Below, in pieces: positions 20,309-33,094 of a DNA stretch of 44,734 nt (position 1 is its first letter; each line of letters starts with the position of its first letter). A program made the position numbers and the translations under genes. This stretch comes from Rhizobium sp. Q54 (GTDB taxonomy: Bacteria > Pseudomonadota > Alphaproteobacteria > Rhizobiales > Xanthobacteraceae). The notes below the pieces were generated by a model, which searched no databases, was not told where the DNA came from, and saw only the letters and a list, made by a program, of their open reading frames with translations. The stretch is from assembly GCA_945861265.1 (NCBI GenBank), contig CAMAUC010000021.1:1-44734 (forward strand), written 5' to 3'.

Positions 20309-20896
20309 ATGACCGACGACGAGCGCCCGTTCTGGCGCATCAAGAAAATGAGCGAGATGACGGGGGCTGAGTGGGAGAGCCTGTGCGACGGCTGCGGCCG
20401 CTGCTGTCTCAACAAGCTCACCGACGTCGATACCGGCGAGACGGTCTATACCGATGTCGGCTGCAAGCTGCTCGACGGGAAGACCTGCCGCTGTACCGAT
20501 TACAAGAACCGCCAGGCCAAGGTGCGCGATTGCGTGCGTCTGACGCCGCGCAATGTGAAACGGCTGACCTGGCTGCCGCCGACCTGCGGCTATCGGCTGG
20601 TGGCGGAAGGCCGCGACCTGGCCTGGTGGCATCCGCTGGTGTCGGGCAATCCGAACACCGTACACAGCGCCGGGATTTCGGTGCGCGGCAAGGTGGCGGC
20701 GAGCGAGAAGGATGTGCCGGACGAGCGCCTGGTCGACTTCATCGTCAGCTGGCCGGGCAAATGGCCGAAGGGTTCCAAAGGCAAAGGGCCGCTCGGGACT
20801 AAGGGGGCGGCGGCAGCGAAAGGGGCCAAGGGACAAATCACCAAAGGGCATGGGCTCATCGCCGCCTTGAAGCGGGCGATCAAGATCAAAAAGTAG
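20309..20896 (+). CDS. YcgN-family cysteine-cluster protein (UPF0260) with Lys-rich tail
   Basis: The 195-residue protein has a conserved cysteine cluster: [12 protein letters not shown], then [12 protein letters not shown] and DCVRLTP, with [16 protein letters not shown] and a WWHPLVSG motif, all as in YcgN/UPF0260. These cysteines probably bind a metal or Fe-S cluster; the function is unknown. The E. coli relative is about 150 residues. Here about 45 extra residues form a Lys/Gly/Ala-rich tail ([13 protein letters not shown], ending AIKIKK), so it may bind nucleic acid or membrane. The region up to residue 150 is well conserved. Confidence 0.88.
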   Translation: MTDDERPFWRIKKMSEMTGAEWESLCDGCGRCCLNKLTDVDTGETVYTDVGCKLLDGKTCRCTDYKNRQAKVRDCVRLTPRNVKRLTWLPPTCGYRLVAEGRDLAWWHPLVSGNPNTVHSAGISVRGKVAASEKDVPDERLVDFIVSWPGKWPKGSKGKGPLGTKGAAAAKGAKGQITKGHGLIAALKRAIKIKK

Positions 20897-21002
20897 GTTG
20901 GCGCAATCGCAATTGATGCCGGCCGGAGGCTGCGCGGCTTCGCATAGCACACCGCCGTATGATGCCCTTGCCTTGCCGCGCGCGGCGGGGCATGTCGGCG
21001 CC

Positions 21003-22544
21003 ATGACCGCTGATAAAGCTCCGCATCCATCCGCCCATAAAGCCGCCGCGGCGCCGGAGCCGCGTTCGCTGACGCATGCCGAGATCAAGGCGATCGTCAT
21101 CGGCATCATGTTGACGATGTTTCTCGGCGCGCTGGACCAGACCATCGTCGCCACCGCGCTGCCGACCATCGGCCGCCACTTCGGCAATATCGACGATCTG
21201 TCCTGGGTGGTCACCGCCTATCTGCTGACGGCGACCGCCTCGACGCCGCTCTACGGAAAGCTGTCCGATATTTACGGCCGGCGTGTCGTCATGCTGACGG
21301 CGATTGCGATTTTTGTCGCCGGATCGATCGCCTGTGCGCTGGCGCCGAGCATGCCGGCGCTGGTCGTGGCGCGCGCGTTGCAGGGCCTTGGCGGCGGCGG
21401 CCTGATGGCGCTGGCGCAAACCATCATCGCCGATATCGTCTCGCCGCGCGAGCGCGGCCGCTATCAAGGCTATATCGGCGCGGTGTTCGCGGTGTCGTCG
21501 GTCGGCGGACCGGTGCTCGGCGGATTTCTCACCGAACATCTCGACTGGTCATTGATCTTCTGGATCAATCTGCCGCTCGGCCTGATCGCGCTCGGCATGA
21601 CCTCGAGCGTACTCAAGCTGGTGCCGTTTCATCCGCGCAAGCATCGGCTCGATGTCGTCGGCGCATTGCTGCTGATGACGGCGGCGGTCTTGCTGCTGCT
21701 GGCGCTGTCGTGGGGCGGCCGGCGTTACGACTGGATCTCGGCCGAGATCGGCACGCTGTTTCTGATATCGGCGATCGTGTGGGCATTGTTCGCGTGGCGG
21801 CTGGCGAGCGCGGCCGAACCGTTCCTGCCGCTCAGCGTTCTCGGCAATCCGGTGGTGCGATGTGCGGCACTTGCAGGAGCATGCAATATGGGTGTGCTCG
21901 TGGGCATGACGATTTTCGTGCCGCTGTATTTCGAGATGGTGCTGCATCTCTCCGCCAGCCAGTCCGGCATGGCGCTGATCCCGCTGATGGGCGCGACGGT
22001 GGTATTGTCGACCATCACCGGACGGGCGATGATGCACATGGCGCGCTACAAGTGGATGTCGCTTTGCGGGCTTGCCGTCGCTATCGTCGCGCTTATTCCG
22101 CTCTCGATCTGGCCGGGCACGATGCCGATCGTACCGGTGCTGCTGCTGATGACCTTGGCCGGCGCCGGCATCGGCACGGTGTTTCCGGTCTCGACGGTCT
22201 GCCTGCAGAACGCGGTCGTGCGCTCGCAGATGGGCATCGCCACCGGCGCCGCCAACTTTTTCCGCGCGCTGTTTTCCTCGCTGGTGGTGGCGGTGCTCGG
22301 CGCGATCGTCCTCGGCGGGCTGGGCGGCGTTGCCGGCATGTCGGTGGAGATGCTGGCGCGGCAGGCTTCGGCCAACGAACTGGGCTTCGCATTCCGCTTC
22401 GTGTTTCTCGCCTGCGGCCTGGTGCTGACCTTCGGGCTGTGTTTCCTGATCGCGATGGAAGAAAAGCCGCTGAAAGGTCCGACGCCGCCGTCGGGCGGCG
22501 CGACCGCGCCATCGGCGCCGGCAACGCCAATCCCGGCCGCCTGA
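21003..22544 (+). CDS. MFS multidrug exporter, DHA2 (14-TM) family
   Basis: A 513-residue inner-membrane drug:H+ antiporter. Family signatures are LDQTIVATALPTIG in TM1, LYGKLSDIYGRR in the loop 2-3 motif, and a motif C-like GPVLGGFL in TM5. About 14 hydrophobic segments are visible. The N-terminal 25 residues and the last 25 are Pro/Ala-rich and cytoplasmic. ATG 21003 is chosen as the family-like start; the frame is open upstream without a plausible ribosome binding site. Drug specificity is unknown. It converges on the Crp-type gene with a 14-bp gap. Confidence 0.92.
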   Translation: MTADKAPHPSAHKAAAAPEPRSLTHAEIKAIVIGIMLTMFLGALDQTIVATALPTIGRHFGNIDDLSWVVTAYLLTATASTPLYGKLSDIYGRRVVMLTAIAIFVAGSIACALAPSMPALVVARALQGLGGGGLMALAQTIIADIVSPRERGRYQGYIGAVFAVSSVGGPVLGGFLTEHLDWSLIFWINLPLGLIALGMTSSVLKLVPFHPRKHRLDVVGALLLMTAAVLLLLALSWGGRRYDWISAEIGTLFLISAIVWALFAWRLASAAEPFLPLSVLGNPVVRCAALAGACNMGVLVGMTIFVPLYFEMVLHLSASQSGMALIPLMGATVVLSTITGRAMMHMARYKWMSLCGLAVAIVALIPLSIWPGTMPIVPVLLLMTLAGAGIGTVFPVSTVCLQNAVVRSQMGIATGAANFFRALFSSLVVAVLGAIVLGGLGGVAGMSVEMLARQASANELGFAFRFVFLACGLVLTFGLCFLIAMEEKPLKGPTPPSGGATAPSAPATPIPAA

Positions 22545-22558
22545 GGCGACTTGTCCGC

Positions 22559-23296
22559 TTAGAGTTCGTCGGCGATGCGGCTCAAGCCCGGCTGATCGGC
22601 GATCGTCAGCGATCGCTCGTTGATCTCGAGCAGGCCGGCGCGGCGGAACTCCGCGATGATGTTGCCGACGTGAACGACGGTAAGGCCCACGGCGTCGGCG
22701 ATGTGATGCTGGCGCAGCGGGAAGTCCATGGTCTTGTCCGGCATCATGCCGCGTTTGCGCAGCCGCTCGGCGAGCGTAAGGATCAGGCTGGCGATGCGCG
22801 CCGCGGCGCCGCGCCGGCCAAGGTCGATGGCAAGACGGTCGGCGCGCGCGCTCTCTTTGGCCGAAAAGCGGGACACGATGGCGAGCAGTTTGGGCTTGCG
22901 GGCCAGCGTCTGTTTGAGTTCGGCGCGCGGGAAGGCGCGGTAGCGCAGGTCGGTGACGGCATCCACTGAACAATGGATGACCGGATCAAAAATCAGCGCA
23001 GCCGACACCAGATCGCCGGGCAATAGGAACGACAGGATTTGCCGGCGGCCGTCCGACAATGTCGCCGATGTCGCCGCCCAGCCCTGACAAATGACCGGTA
23101 CGCGCTCAAGCGGATCGCCCGCGCGCCAGAGCGAGCGTCGCGCCGGCGCGAAATGATCGTCGATCTTGGTGTCTACCAGCGCGTCCGCGAACGTCGCATC
23201 GGTAAAGATATGACAGAGATTGTCCTGGAACGCGGGGCAGGCGCCGCATGTGGGCGGATTGCCGGCCGTCGGACTTCCATTGCCGCGCATCATCAT
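22559..23296 (-). CDS. Crp/Fnr-family regulator with N-terminal cysteine cluster
   Basis: A 245-residue transcription factor with a cyclic-nucleotide-binding-type beta barrel (GRRQILSFLLPGDLVSAA) and a C-terminal winged helix-turn-helix (HHIADAVGLTVVHVGNII). Cys17, Cys20 and Cys28 form a C-x2-C-x7-C cluster and Cys109 could be a fourth ligand. FNR has C20, C23, C29 and C122, so an oxygen- or redox-sensing Fe-S cluster is plausible. The gene begins 9 bp after the multi-PAS hybrid kinase on the same strand and is almost certainly co-transcribed with it. The target genes are unknown. Confidence 0.85.
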   Translation of the reverse strand: MMMRGNGSPTAGNPPTCGACPAFQDNLCHIFTDATFADALVDTKIDDHFAPARRSLWRAGDPLERVPVICQGWAATSATLSDGRRQILSFLLPGDLVSAALIFDPVIHCSVDAVTDLRYRAFPRAELKQTLARKPKLLAIVSRFSAKESARADRLAIDLGRRGAAARIASLILTLAERLRKRGMMPDKTMDFPLRQHHIADAVGLTVVHVGNIIAEFRRAGLLEINERSLTIADQPGLSRIADEL

Positions 23297-23305
23297 GGTG
23301 ATGGC

Positions 23306-27931
<4,626 letters not shown>

Positions 27932-28108
27932 TGGAATGAGCCTCCGCTGGGCGCGATGTGCCCACGATTCGCAAGGTATCCCAGCACATCATCCCGTTGT
28001 GATTTAGATGGCGCCCGCCGGCACAGTTATTCACACGGATCGCGCGGATATGTGATGCCGGCGGCAAAAGTTCCCATGTTTGCTGCGCTTTAGCACAAAA
28101 AGTTCCAT

Positions 28109-29014
28109 TCAATCGCGAATGAAAGTGCCGCTGCGCAGTTCTGCGACCGCCTGCTGAAGCTCCGACTGTGTATTCATAACAATTGGTCCGTACCATGCTA
28201 CCGGTTCCTCGATCGGTTTGCCGGAAACCAATAGGAAGCGGATGCCTTTCTCGCCGGCCTGCACGGTGACTTCGTCGCCGCGGTCGAACACCACCAAAGA
28301 GCGGTCGCCCGCCGGTTCACGGAAAACGATTTCCTCGCCGGCTACTTCCTTTTCGGTCAGCACGCCAAATGGCTTCGAGGCGTAGGCAAACTGGCCGTCG
28401 CCTTCGAAGATGTAGGCGAAGGCGTGACGCTCAACCTCGACCTTGAAGGTCTTGCGCTTGCCGGCTGGCACGAAAATGTCGACGTAGCGCGGATCGGCGG
28501 CGACACCTTCGACCGGACCGCGTTTGCCCCAGAACTCGCCGCAGACAATGCGGGCGCGGGTTCCGTCATCGTCGATGACTTCCGGGACTTCCGTGCCCTT
28601 GATGTCTTGATAGCGCGGCTGCGTCATCTTCAGCGCCTTGGGCAGATTGGCCCAGAGCTGGAAGCCGTGCATGCGGCCTTGCGCATCGCCCATCGGCATT
28701 TCCTGATGCATGATGCCGCGCCCCGCGGTCATCCACTGCACGTCACCTTTGCCGAGCGTGCCGTGACTGCCGAGGCTGTCACGATGTTCAACTGAACCTT
28801 CTAAAATATACGTGACCGTTTCGATGCCGCGATGCGGATGCCAGGGAAAGCCGGCGAGATAGTCGTCGGGCCGGTCGTTGCGGAAGTCGTCGAACAGCAG
28901 GAACGGATCGGTCTCCTTGGTATCGCCGAAGCCGAAGGCGCGGCGCAGTTTGACGCCGGCGCCCTCCATGGTCGGCTGGGATTGAACGATGCGTTTGACG
29001 GGGCGGATGGACAT
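28109..29014 (-). CDS. Pirin family protein
   Basis: A 301-residue cytoplasmic bicupin. The metal-binding residues are in PWHPHRGIETVTYILEG (His59 and His61) and GRGIMHQEMP (His103 and Glu105), so a metal site is expected. Bacterial pirins include quercetin 2,3-dioxygenases and redox-sensing proteins; the substrate here is not known. The C-terminal cupin half (PFGVLTEKEVAGEEIVF onwards) is complete. It lies 26 bp downstream of an FMN reductase gene and is probably in the same operon, suggesting a redox or aromatic-stress role. Confidence 0.93.
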   Translation of the reverse strand: MSIRPVKRIVQSQPTMEGAGVKLRRAFGFGDTKETDPFLLFDDFRNDRPDDYLAGFPWHPHRGIETVTYILEGSVEHRDSLGSHGTLGKGDVQWMTAGRGIMHQEMPMGDAQGRMHGFQLWANLPKALKMTQPRYQDIKGTEVPEVIDDDGTRARIVCGEFWGKRGPVEGVAADPRYVDIFVPAGKRKTFKVEVERHAFAYIFEGDGQFAYASKPFGVLTEKEVAGEEIVFREPAGDRSLVVFDRGDEVTVQAGEKGIRFLLVSGKPIEEPVAWYGPIVMNTQSELQQAVAELRSGTFIRD

Positions 29015-29040
29015 GACGTTCAACCTTTCAGTTGTCCTTT

Positions 29041-29598
29041 TTAATTGATGGCGAGCTTGCCGGCGAAGGCGGCGAATTTGTCGACAAAGGCCTTGAGGAA
29101 CGGCTTGACGGTGGCGTCGGTGACGTCGTGCGCGGCGTCGAACAGTTCCGGCTTGAAATGGATATAGGCTTCGCCGCCCATCAGCGGCATGTCCGGCAGA
29201 CCGGCGAGTACGGCGCGCAAATGTTGCTGCGCGACCGCGGTGGAAACCGCGCCGCCGGAGGTGCCTATGATGGCTGCGGGCGTGCCCGGCCACGATGACT
29301 TGCCCCAGGGCCGGGTGCCCCAGTCGATGGCATTCTTCAAAAGCGCCGGCATCGAGCGGTTATGCTCGGGCGTCACGAACAGCAAAGCCTGCGACGCCTC
29401 GACCGCGGCCTTGAAACGGGCGACCGGCGCCGGCACCGGATTCTCGTGATCCTGATTGTACATCGGCAGGTCGTCGATCTGGATAAAGGTGGCGTCGAAG
29501 GCGTCGCTGCCGAGGGCGGCCAGAGCCTGGGCCAGTTTGCGGTTGATCGACGCGCTCCGGTTGCTGCCGACGATGATGCCGAGCTTGAGTTTCGCCAT
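29041..29598 (-). CDS. NAD(P)H-dependent FMN reductase
   Basis: A 185-residue flavodoxin-like protein. The FMN phosphate loop is GSNRSASINRKLAQALA. A second flavin-contact region is FVTPEHNRSMPALLKNAIDW, and the GTSGGA turn follows, all typical of the NADPH-dependent FMN/quinone reductase family. It would reduce flavin or quinones in the cytosol. It is the first gene of the reductase-pirin unit and is transcribed divergently from an HxlR regulator with only a 55-bp gap, making it a likely target of that regulator. Confidence 0.93.
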   Translation of the reverse strand: MAKLKLGIIVGSNRSASINRKLAQALAALGSDAFDATFIQIDDLPMYNQDHENPVPAPVARFKAAVEASQALLFVTPEHNRSMPALLKNAIDWGTRPWGKSSWPGTPAAIIGTSGGAVSTAVAQQHLRAVLAGLPDMPLMGGEAYIHFKPELFDAAHDVTDATVKPFLKAFVDKFAAFAGKLAIN

Positions 29599-29653
29599 GA
29601 AAGTCCCTATCTCTCGGTCCGTGGGGTTACGAATGATTACCAAGGCTAGATAG

Positions 29654-30058
29654 ATGACCGCGAAAAAGTCGCAAGAAGGCACAGAGGCGATACCCGGTAA
29701 TCTGCATGTGCCCGAGGACTGCCGGGCGGTCAGCGAGGTGCTGTCGCGCGTCGGCGACAAATGGACGGTCCTCGTGGTGTCGACGCTCGGCGACGGACCG
29801 AAACGCTTCAACGAATTGCGCCGCGCGCTCGGCAGCATTTCGCAGCGCATGCTGACCTTGACGGTGCGGGCGCTGGAGCGCGACGGTCTGGTGACGCGCA
29901 CCGTGTTTCCGACCAATCCGCCGCGGGTGGATTATGAATTGACCGATCTCGGCCGCTCGCTGCTCGAGCCGGTGAGCGCGCTCGGCACCTGGGCGCGGCA
30001 CAACCGGCCGGCCATTCAGCAATCGCGGCAGCGTTTCGACGCCGCCGCAGGCGAATAA
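29654..30058 (+). CDS. HxlR-family transcriptional regulator
   Basis: A 134-residue MarR-like winged helix regulator of the HxlR (DUF24) family. Signatures are DCRAVSEVLSRVGDKWTVLV, FNELRRALGSISQRMLTLTV and RALERDGLVTRTVFP. The N-terminal Cys in EDCRAV is the redox- or electrophile-sensing cysteine in several relatives. It is divergent from the FMN reductase-pirin pair, so it probably represses that pair and itself from the 55-bp gap. The physiological signal is probably a quinone or aldehyde, by analogy. Confidence 0.92.
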   Translation: MTAKKSQEGTEAIPGNLHVPEDCRAVSEVLSRVGDKWTVLVVSTLGDGPKRFNELRRALGSISQRMLTLTVRALERDGLVTRTVFPTNPPRVDYELTDLGRSLLEPVSALGTWARHNRPAIQQSRQRFDAAAGE

Positions 30059-30151
30059 AAATACATGTTGCCGAAGTAATTATGACGTTCGTTGTGTCGG
30101 CTATCGGACAGAGTTTCAACTTGTCCGGGTTTCGCAACTTCGACATATTAG

Positions 30152-30183
30152 ATGCCGAAGGTGTTTCGTTACCTATTCGGCAT
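30152..30183. repeat. Small inverted repeat before the DUF6894 gene
   Basis: ATGCCGAA (30152-30159) and TTCGGCAT (30176-30183) are a perfect 8-bp inverted repeat with a 16-nt spacer. The right arm lies just upstream of the ribosome binding region of the DUF6894 gene. It could be an operator or an RNA hairpin; nothing else supports either. Confidence 0.35.
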
Positions 30184-30191
30184 TGATAAGG

Positions 30192-30446
30192 ATGCCCGTG
30201 GTGCCGCGTTACTTTTTCCATTTCTCCGATGGGACGCGCCGGTTTTCCGACGCGCAGGGCGTTGAGCTGAACGGCATGGCGTCGGCGCGGGCACACGCGA
30301 TCCGGCAAGTCCGGGATTTGAAAGCCGCGATGTGCGATCCCGGCATCCAGGATTTGTCGGGCTGGTCGATGACGGTGGTCGATGCCGACGACCACATCAT
30401 TTTCGAGACCGGCTTCGACCTGAAGGTGACGAGCACCGGCGGCTGA
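30192..30446 (+). CDS. DUF6894 family protein
   Basis: An 84-residue protein of a family abundant in Bradyrhizobium and Methylobacterium. It opens VPRYFFHFSDGTRRFSDAQG with GVELNGMASARAHAIRQVRD, and ends in a beta strand (MTVVDADDHIIFE). ATG 30192 and GTG 30198 are both possible starts; AAGGA precedes the latter. The role is unknown. It is followed by the convergent APC transporter with a 3-bp gap. Confidence 0.85.
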   Translation: MPVVPRYFFHFSDGTRRFSDAQGVELNGMASARAHAIRQVRDLKAAMCDPGIQDLSGWSMTVVDADDHIIFETGFDLKVTSTGG

Positions 30447-30449
30447 GGA

Positions 30450-31679
30450 TCAATCCAGCGCCACCGCCGCGATCATCGCGAGACAGGTCACCAGCCCGAT
30501 CGCCGGCACAAAGACCGGCACGCGCACATGCGGCACCGACGAATGGACGCGGCAATGGCGCAGCCGCAGCAGCGACAGATTGACCAGCGCGAACACAATC
30601 AAGGTCGCCAGCGAGGTGCCTTCCGCCAGCCGCACCAGCGGCACGGCGAGCGCGAGCGCGATCGTCGCCGCCGCGATCAGCGCGGTGGCGAAGACCGGCG
30701 TCGCGGTTCTGGCATGCACATGGCCGGCGGCGCGCGGTAGATCGCCCTGACGCGCCATGCCGTAAACGACGCGCGCCGCCATCGTCATCTGCGCGAGAAT
30801 GGTATTGAGCGTGGCGACGATGGCGATGACGCTGATAGTGGCCGGATCGATGCCGGCAATGGTGCGAAACACCAGGCTGAGCGGCGCCGCCGACGTGGCC
30901 AATTCGGCGCGGGGCACCGCGGCAACCGCGATCGCCGCGACCGCGACATAAAGTACGGTCGATATGATCAGCGTCCAGGCCATGGCGCGCGGAATGTCGC
31001 GTCGCGGCGCTTTTGCTTCTTCAACGACATTGGCGAGATCCTCGAAGCCGATGAACGCAAAGAACGCCAGCAGGCTGGCGAAGCCTATGCCCGACAAAAC
31101 CTGCGCGTCGAACGGCGGCGGCGTCAGCAAGACGCCGCTGAAGGGCAGGCCGGTGTAAAGCGCGGCGGCGATGATGACGATGAGCCCGCCGGCTTCGATC
31201 AACGTGAACAGACTGGCGAGCAGCACCGATTCAAGAATGCCCCAGGCGGCGACGACGCCGAGCGCCGCCACCACGACGGCCACGACGATGCCCTGCGGAA
31301 CGCCGACGAACTCGCCGATATAACCGGCGGCGCCGAGTGCCACCGTGGCCGACGAGACGATGCCGATGACGATGGTCAACAGGCCGGTGAGCCGCGAGGC
31401 GAGACGGGAGTTAAACGCCGCGCGCACATAAGCCGCTTCGCCGGCGCTGACCGGAAAGCGAGTGGCAAGTTCGGCATAGGAGCCGACGGTGAAAGCCATG
31501 GCGAGCGCGGCAAGGACGAAGGACCATGGCGCGTAGCGCCCGGCATGGCCGGCAACCGCGCCGATGAGCACATAGATACCGGCGCCGATGGTGATGCCGA
31601 CGCCATACAAGACCAGCAGCGGCAGCGACAGGCTGCGGCGCAACGCGGCGGGTGGAGCGGCGGCGGGGTCATTATTCAT
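30450..31679 (-). CDS. APC-family amino acid permease
   Basis: A 409-residue inner-membrane transporter with about 12 hydrophobic segments. TM1 carries the unwound substrate-binding GVGITIGAGIYVLIG, and TM6 carries FFAFIGFEDLANVVEEAK with PRRDIPRAM after it, both APC signatures. Substrate is probably an amino acid or polyamine; specificity cannot be read. The frame extends upstream past 31679, but ATG 31679 (MNNDPAAAPPAALRRS) is the family-like start. Confidence 0.9.
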   Translation of the reverse strand: MNNDPAAAPPAALRRSLSLPLLVLYGVGITIGAGIYVLIGAVAGHAGRYAPWSFVLAALAMAFTVGSYAELATRFPVSAGEAAYVRAAFNSRLASRLTGLLTIVIGIVSSATVALGAAGYIGEFVGVPQGIVVAVVVAALGVVAAWGILESVLLASLFTLIEAGGLIVIIAAALYTGLPFSGVLLTPPPFDAQVLSGIGFASLLAFFAFIGFEDLANVVEEAKAPRRDIPRAMAWTLIISTVLYVAVAAIAVAAVPRAELATSAAPLSLVFRTIAGIDPATISVIAIVATLNTILAQMTMAARVVYGMARQGDLPRAAGHVHARTATPVFATALIAAATIALALAVPLVRLAEGTSLATLIVFALVNLSLLRLRHCRVHSSVPHVRVPVFVPAIGLVTCLAMIAAVALD

Positions 31680-31787
31680 GAGCAAGAGTATAGTGACGGG
31701 TCGCGGCGGAACCTTGCGCGAGGTCAAGGGGCGGAAGTGGACCAAGCCCCTCTCGCGTCGGTGCGTGCGATCGGCTAAAGTCCCGCC

Positions 31788-31913
31788 ATGACAAAGCGCT
31801 TTGCCGCGATCATCTGTCTGGCGGTGCTCGGCCTGTCGCTCGGCGGCTGCACGAAATGCGGCTTCCTCTGGGACAGCGGGCCACGTTCGTGCCGCGCCGA
31901 CACGCCGAAATAA
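31788..31913 (+). CDS. 41-residue lipoprotein
   Basis: The frame from ATG 31788 encodes a short protein with a basic N-terminus (MTKRFAAII), a hydrophobic stretch and the lipobox LSLGGC. The mature part is only about 20 residues, with three more cysteines or charged turns (TKCGFLWDSGPRSCR). It resembles small conserved rhizobial lipoproteins of the same length. It starts about 108 bp from the divergent APC permease start. Function unknown. Confidence 0.7.
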   Translation: MTKRFAAIICLAVLGLSLGGCTKCGFLWDSGPRSCRADTPK

Positions 31914-32038
31914 TCGGGCGCGATAAATATTTTCAGGTCCGCTGGCGGCCGCGGGCGAATTTTTTTTAAAATTTTTACGGCCGGGTCGCCGCTTTCGCGC
32001 GGGCAAACGGAATAAGGCATTGAACGAAAATGATTTTC

Positions 32039-32066
32039 CCCGCCTCGGCGGCGGCGGGATATTTTT
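32039..32066 (+). terminator. Possible rho-independent terminator
   Basis: CCCGCC (32039-32044), an 8-nt loop and GGCGGG (32053-32058) are followed by ATATTTTT. It would end transcription of the small lipoprotein just before the next promoter. The stem is short, so this is tentative. A second T-rich stretch lies upstream near 31955. Confidence 0.45.
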
Positions 32067-32073
32067 CGAAAAA

Positions 32074-32117
32074 AGTCCTAGGACTATATTGACACCGTGA
32101 CGCTGCTCCGCTATGGT
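32074..32117 (+). promoter_or_regulatory. Sigma70-like promoter with upstream palindrome, copy B
   Basis: A perfect 12-bp palindrome AGTCCTAGGACT (32074-32085) lies 3 bp before a consensus -35 TTGACA (32089-32094). A 17-bp spacer (32095-32111) leads to TATGGT (32112-32117). The spacer and the leader just after it match copy A at 14654-14705. The gene served is the small membrane protein at 32256, with a leader of about 130 nt. Confidence 0.7.
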
Positions 32118-32255
32118 TTGGGCATGCTCCACAATTGCGTTCGCTGGAGTTCCGTCGAGGCGGAACACTTGGTGGATGCCTTGGCGGCCCCCTTGGCGGA
32201 ACGCCTGACCGGCCCCGGCGTTGCCCTCCGAACCCATTTCCAGGAGGAGCGACAC

Positions 32256-32408
32256 ATGGCCAAAGTTGAAAACGGACAAATCATCGAGAGTGCGACCGAG
32301 GCGCGCGCCGGCGAGACCGGCGGCCACATGCGCTGGGTGCTGTTTACCGGAACCTTCCTGGTGGCGGCGATCTTCGCCGGGCTGATCGCTTATTACTTCA
32401 GCCACTAG
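32256..32408 (+). CDS. 50-residue single-pass membrane protein
   Basis: It starts MAKVENGQIIESATEARAGE and has one transmembrane helix (VLFTGTFLVAAIFAGLIAYY). ATG 32256 is preceded by AGGAGG at a good distance. The ESATEARAGETG segment is, from memory, shared by small rhizobial membrane hypotheticals. It has its own strong promoter and a perfect terminator, so it is a single-gene unit that should be well expressed. Confidence 0.75.
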   Translation: MAKVENGQIIESATEARAGETGGHMRWVLFTGTFLVAAIFAGLIAYYFSH

Positions 32409-32446
32409 AGGCAAGCGGCAGCGCCGCACCAATGCCAATCAGTTTG

Positions 32447-32475
32447 AACGCGCCGGATGTTCCGGCGCGTTTTTT
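32447..32475 (+). terminator. Strong rho-independent terminator
   Basis: AACGCGCCGGA (32447-32457), a 3-nt loop TGT and TCCGGCGCGTT (32461-32471) make a perfect 11-bp stem followed by T residues to 32475. It ends the small membrane-protein transcript and also shows that the next gene starts at ATG 32489 rather than at the in-frame ATG 32432. Confidence 0.88.
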
Positions 32476-32488
32476 CATGGGGGAGAGG

Positions 32489-33094
32489 ATGCCCGCACAC
32501 AAGATCGAATTCGCGCCCGAGCTGATCGCCGAGGCCAAACGGCTCTACGAGACCACGACGACCCAGGTCGGCGACATCGCCGCGATGCTCGGCGTTTGCC
32601 GCTCGACGCTGACGCATCGCGCCAACGAATGGGGCTGGCGCAAGCGCGCGCATGCGGGCACGACGGTCGATCTCGTGCGCATGGTGCGCGGCGCGGTCGC
32701 CGCCGAACTGACCGGCCCGCAATCCGCCAACGACAATTAAGATGCCGCGCCGGTCTCGCCGCAGCAGCGCGCCGCTTTGGCGCAGCGCATACAGGCGGTG
32801 GTCGAGCGGCAGATGGCCGTGGTCGAGCAGGTCGTCGGCATTCTCGGACCGTCCGACAAGGCCGAGGCCGAACGCACCGTGCGCATGCTCGCCGGCGTTT
32901 CCCGCACGCTGCGCGAGATCGCGGCGCTCAATCAGCCCGACAACGAGACGCCGCCCAATGGATCCGACGACGACATCCCCTGCGACATCGACGAACTCCG
33001 TCACGCACTTGCGAACCGCATTGAACAGCTTATCCGAGAAAGAACCGGAACTCAGGAATGGAATTGTGGCGACGCTCCTGGCGGAGCGGCATAG
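32489..33094 (+). pseudogene. HTH protein gene split by an in-frame stop (GTA/prophage-like)
   Basis: The first part (ATG 32489 to TAA 32738-32740) encodes 83 residues with a helix-turn-helix (TQVGDIAAMLGVCRSTLTHR). The same frame continues directly after the stop with an open segment to 33094 (QQRAALAQRIQAVVERQMAV ... TVRMLAGVSRTLREIAALNQ). That segment reads as the natural C-terminal half of the same protein in rhizobial relatives that precede a DNA-packaging terminase gene. A single nonsense change therefore interrupts a protein of about 200 residues. The N-terminal HTH part might still be made, and the 3' part might start at an internal TTG. Confidence 0.75.

Noticed and set aside
28014-28064. 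Inverted repeat CCGCCGGCA ... TGCCGGCGG before the hybrid kinase gene
   Set aside because: Nine-base GC-only arms with a 30-plus-nt loop are easy to find by chance at this base composition. There is no T run and no family resemblance.
32432-32488. ATG 32432 as the start of the HTH gene
   Set aside because: The segment is the stem-loop of a perfect terminator. ATG 32489 follows it and has a GGGGGAG-type ribosome binding site.
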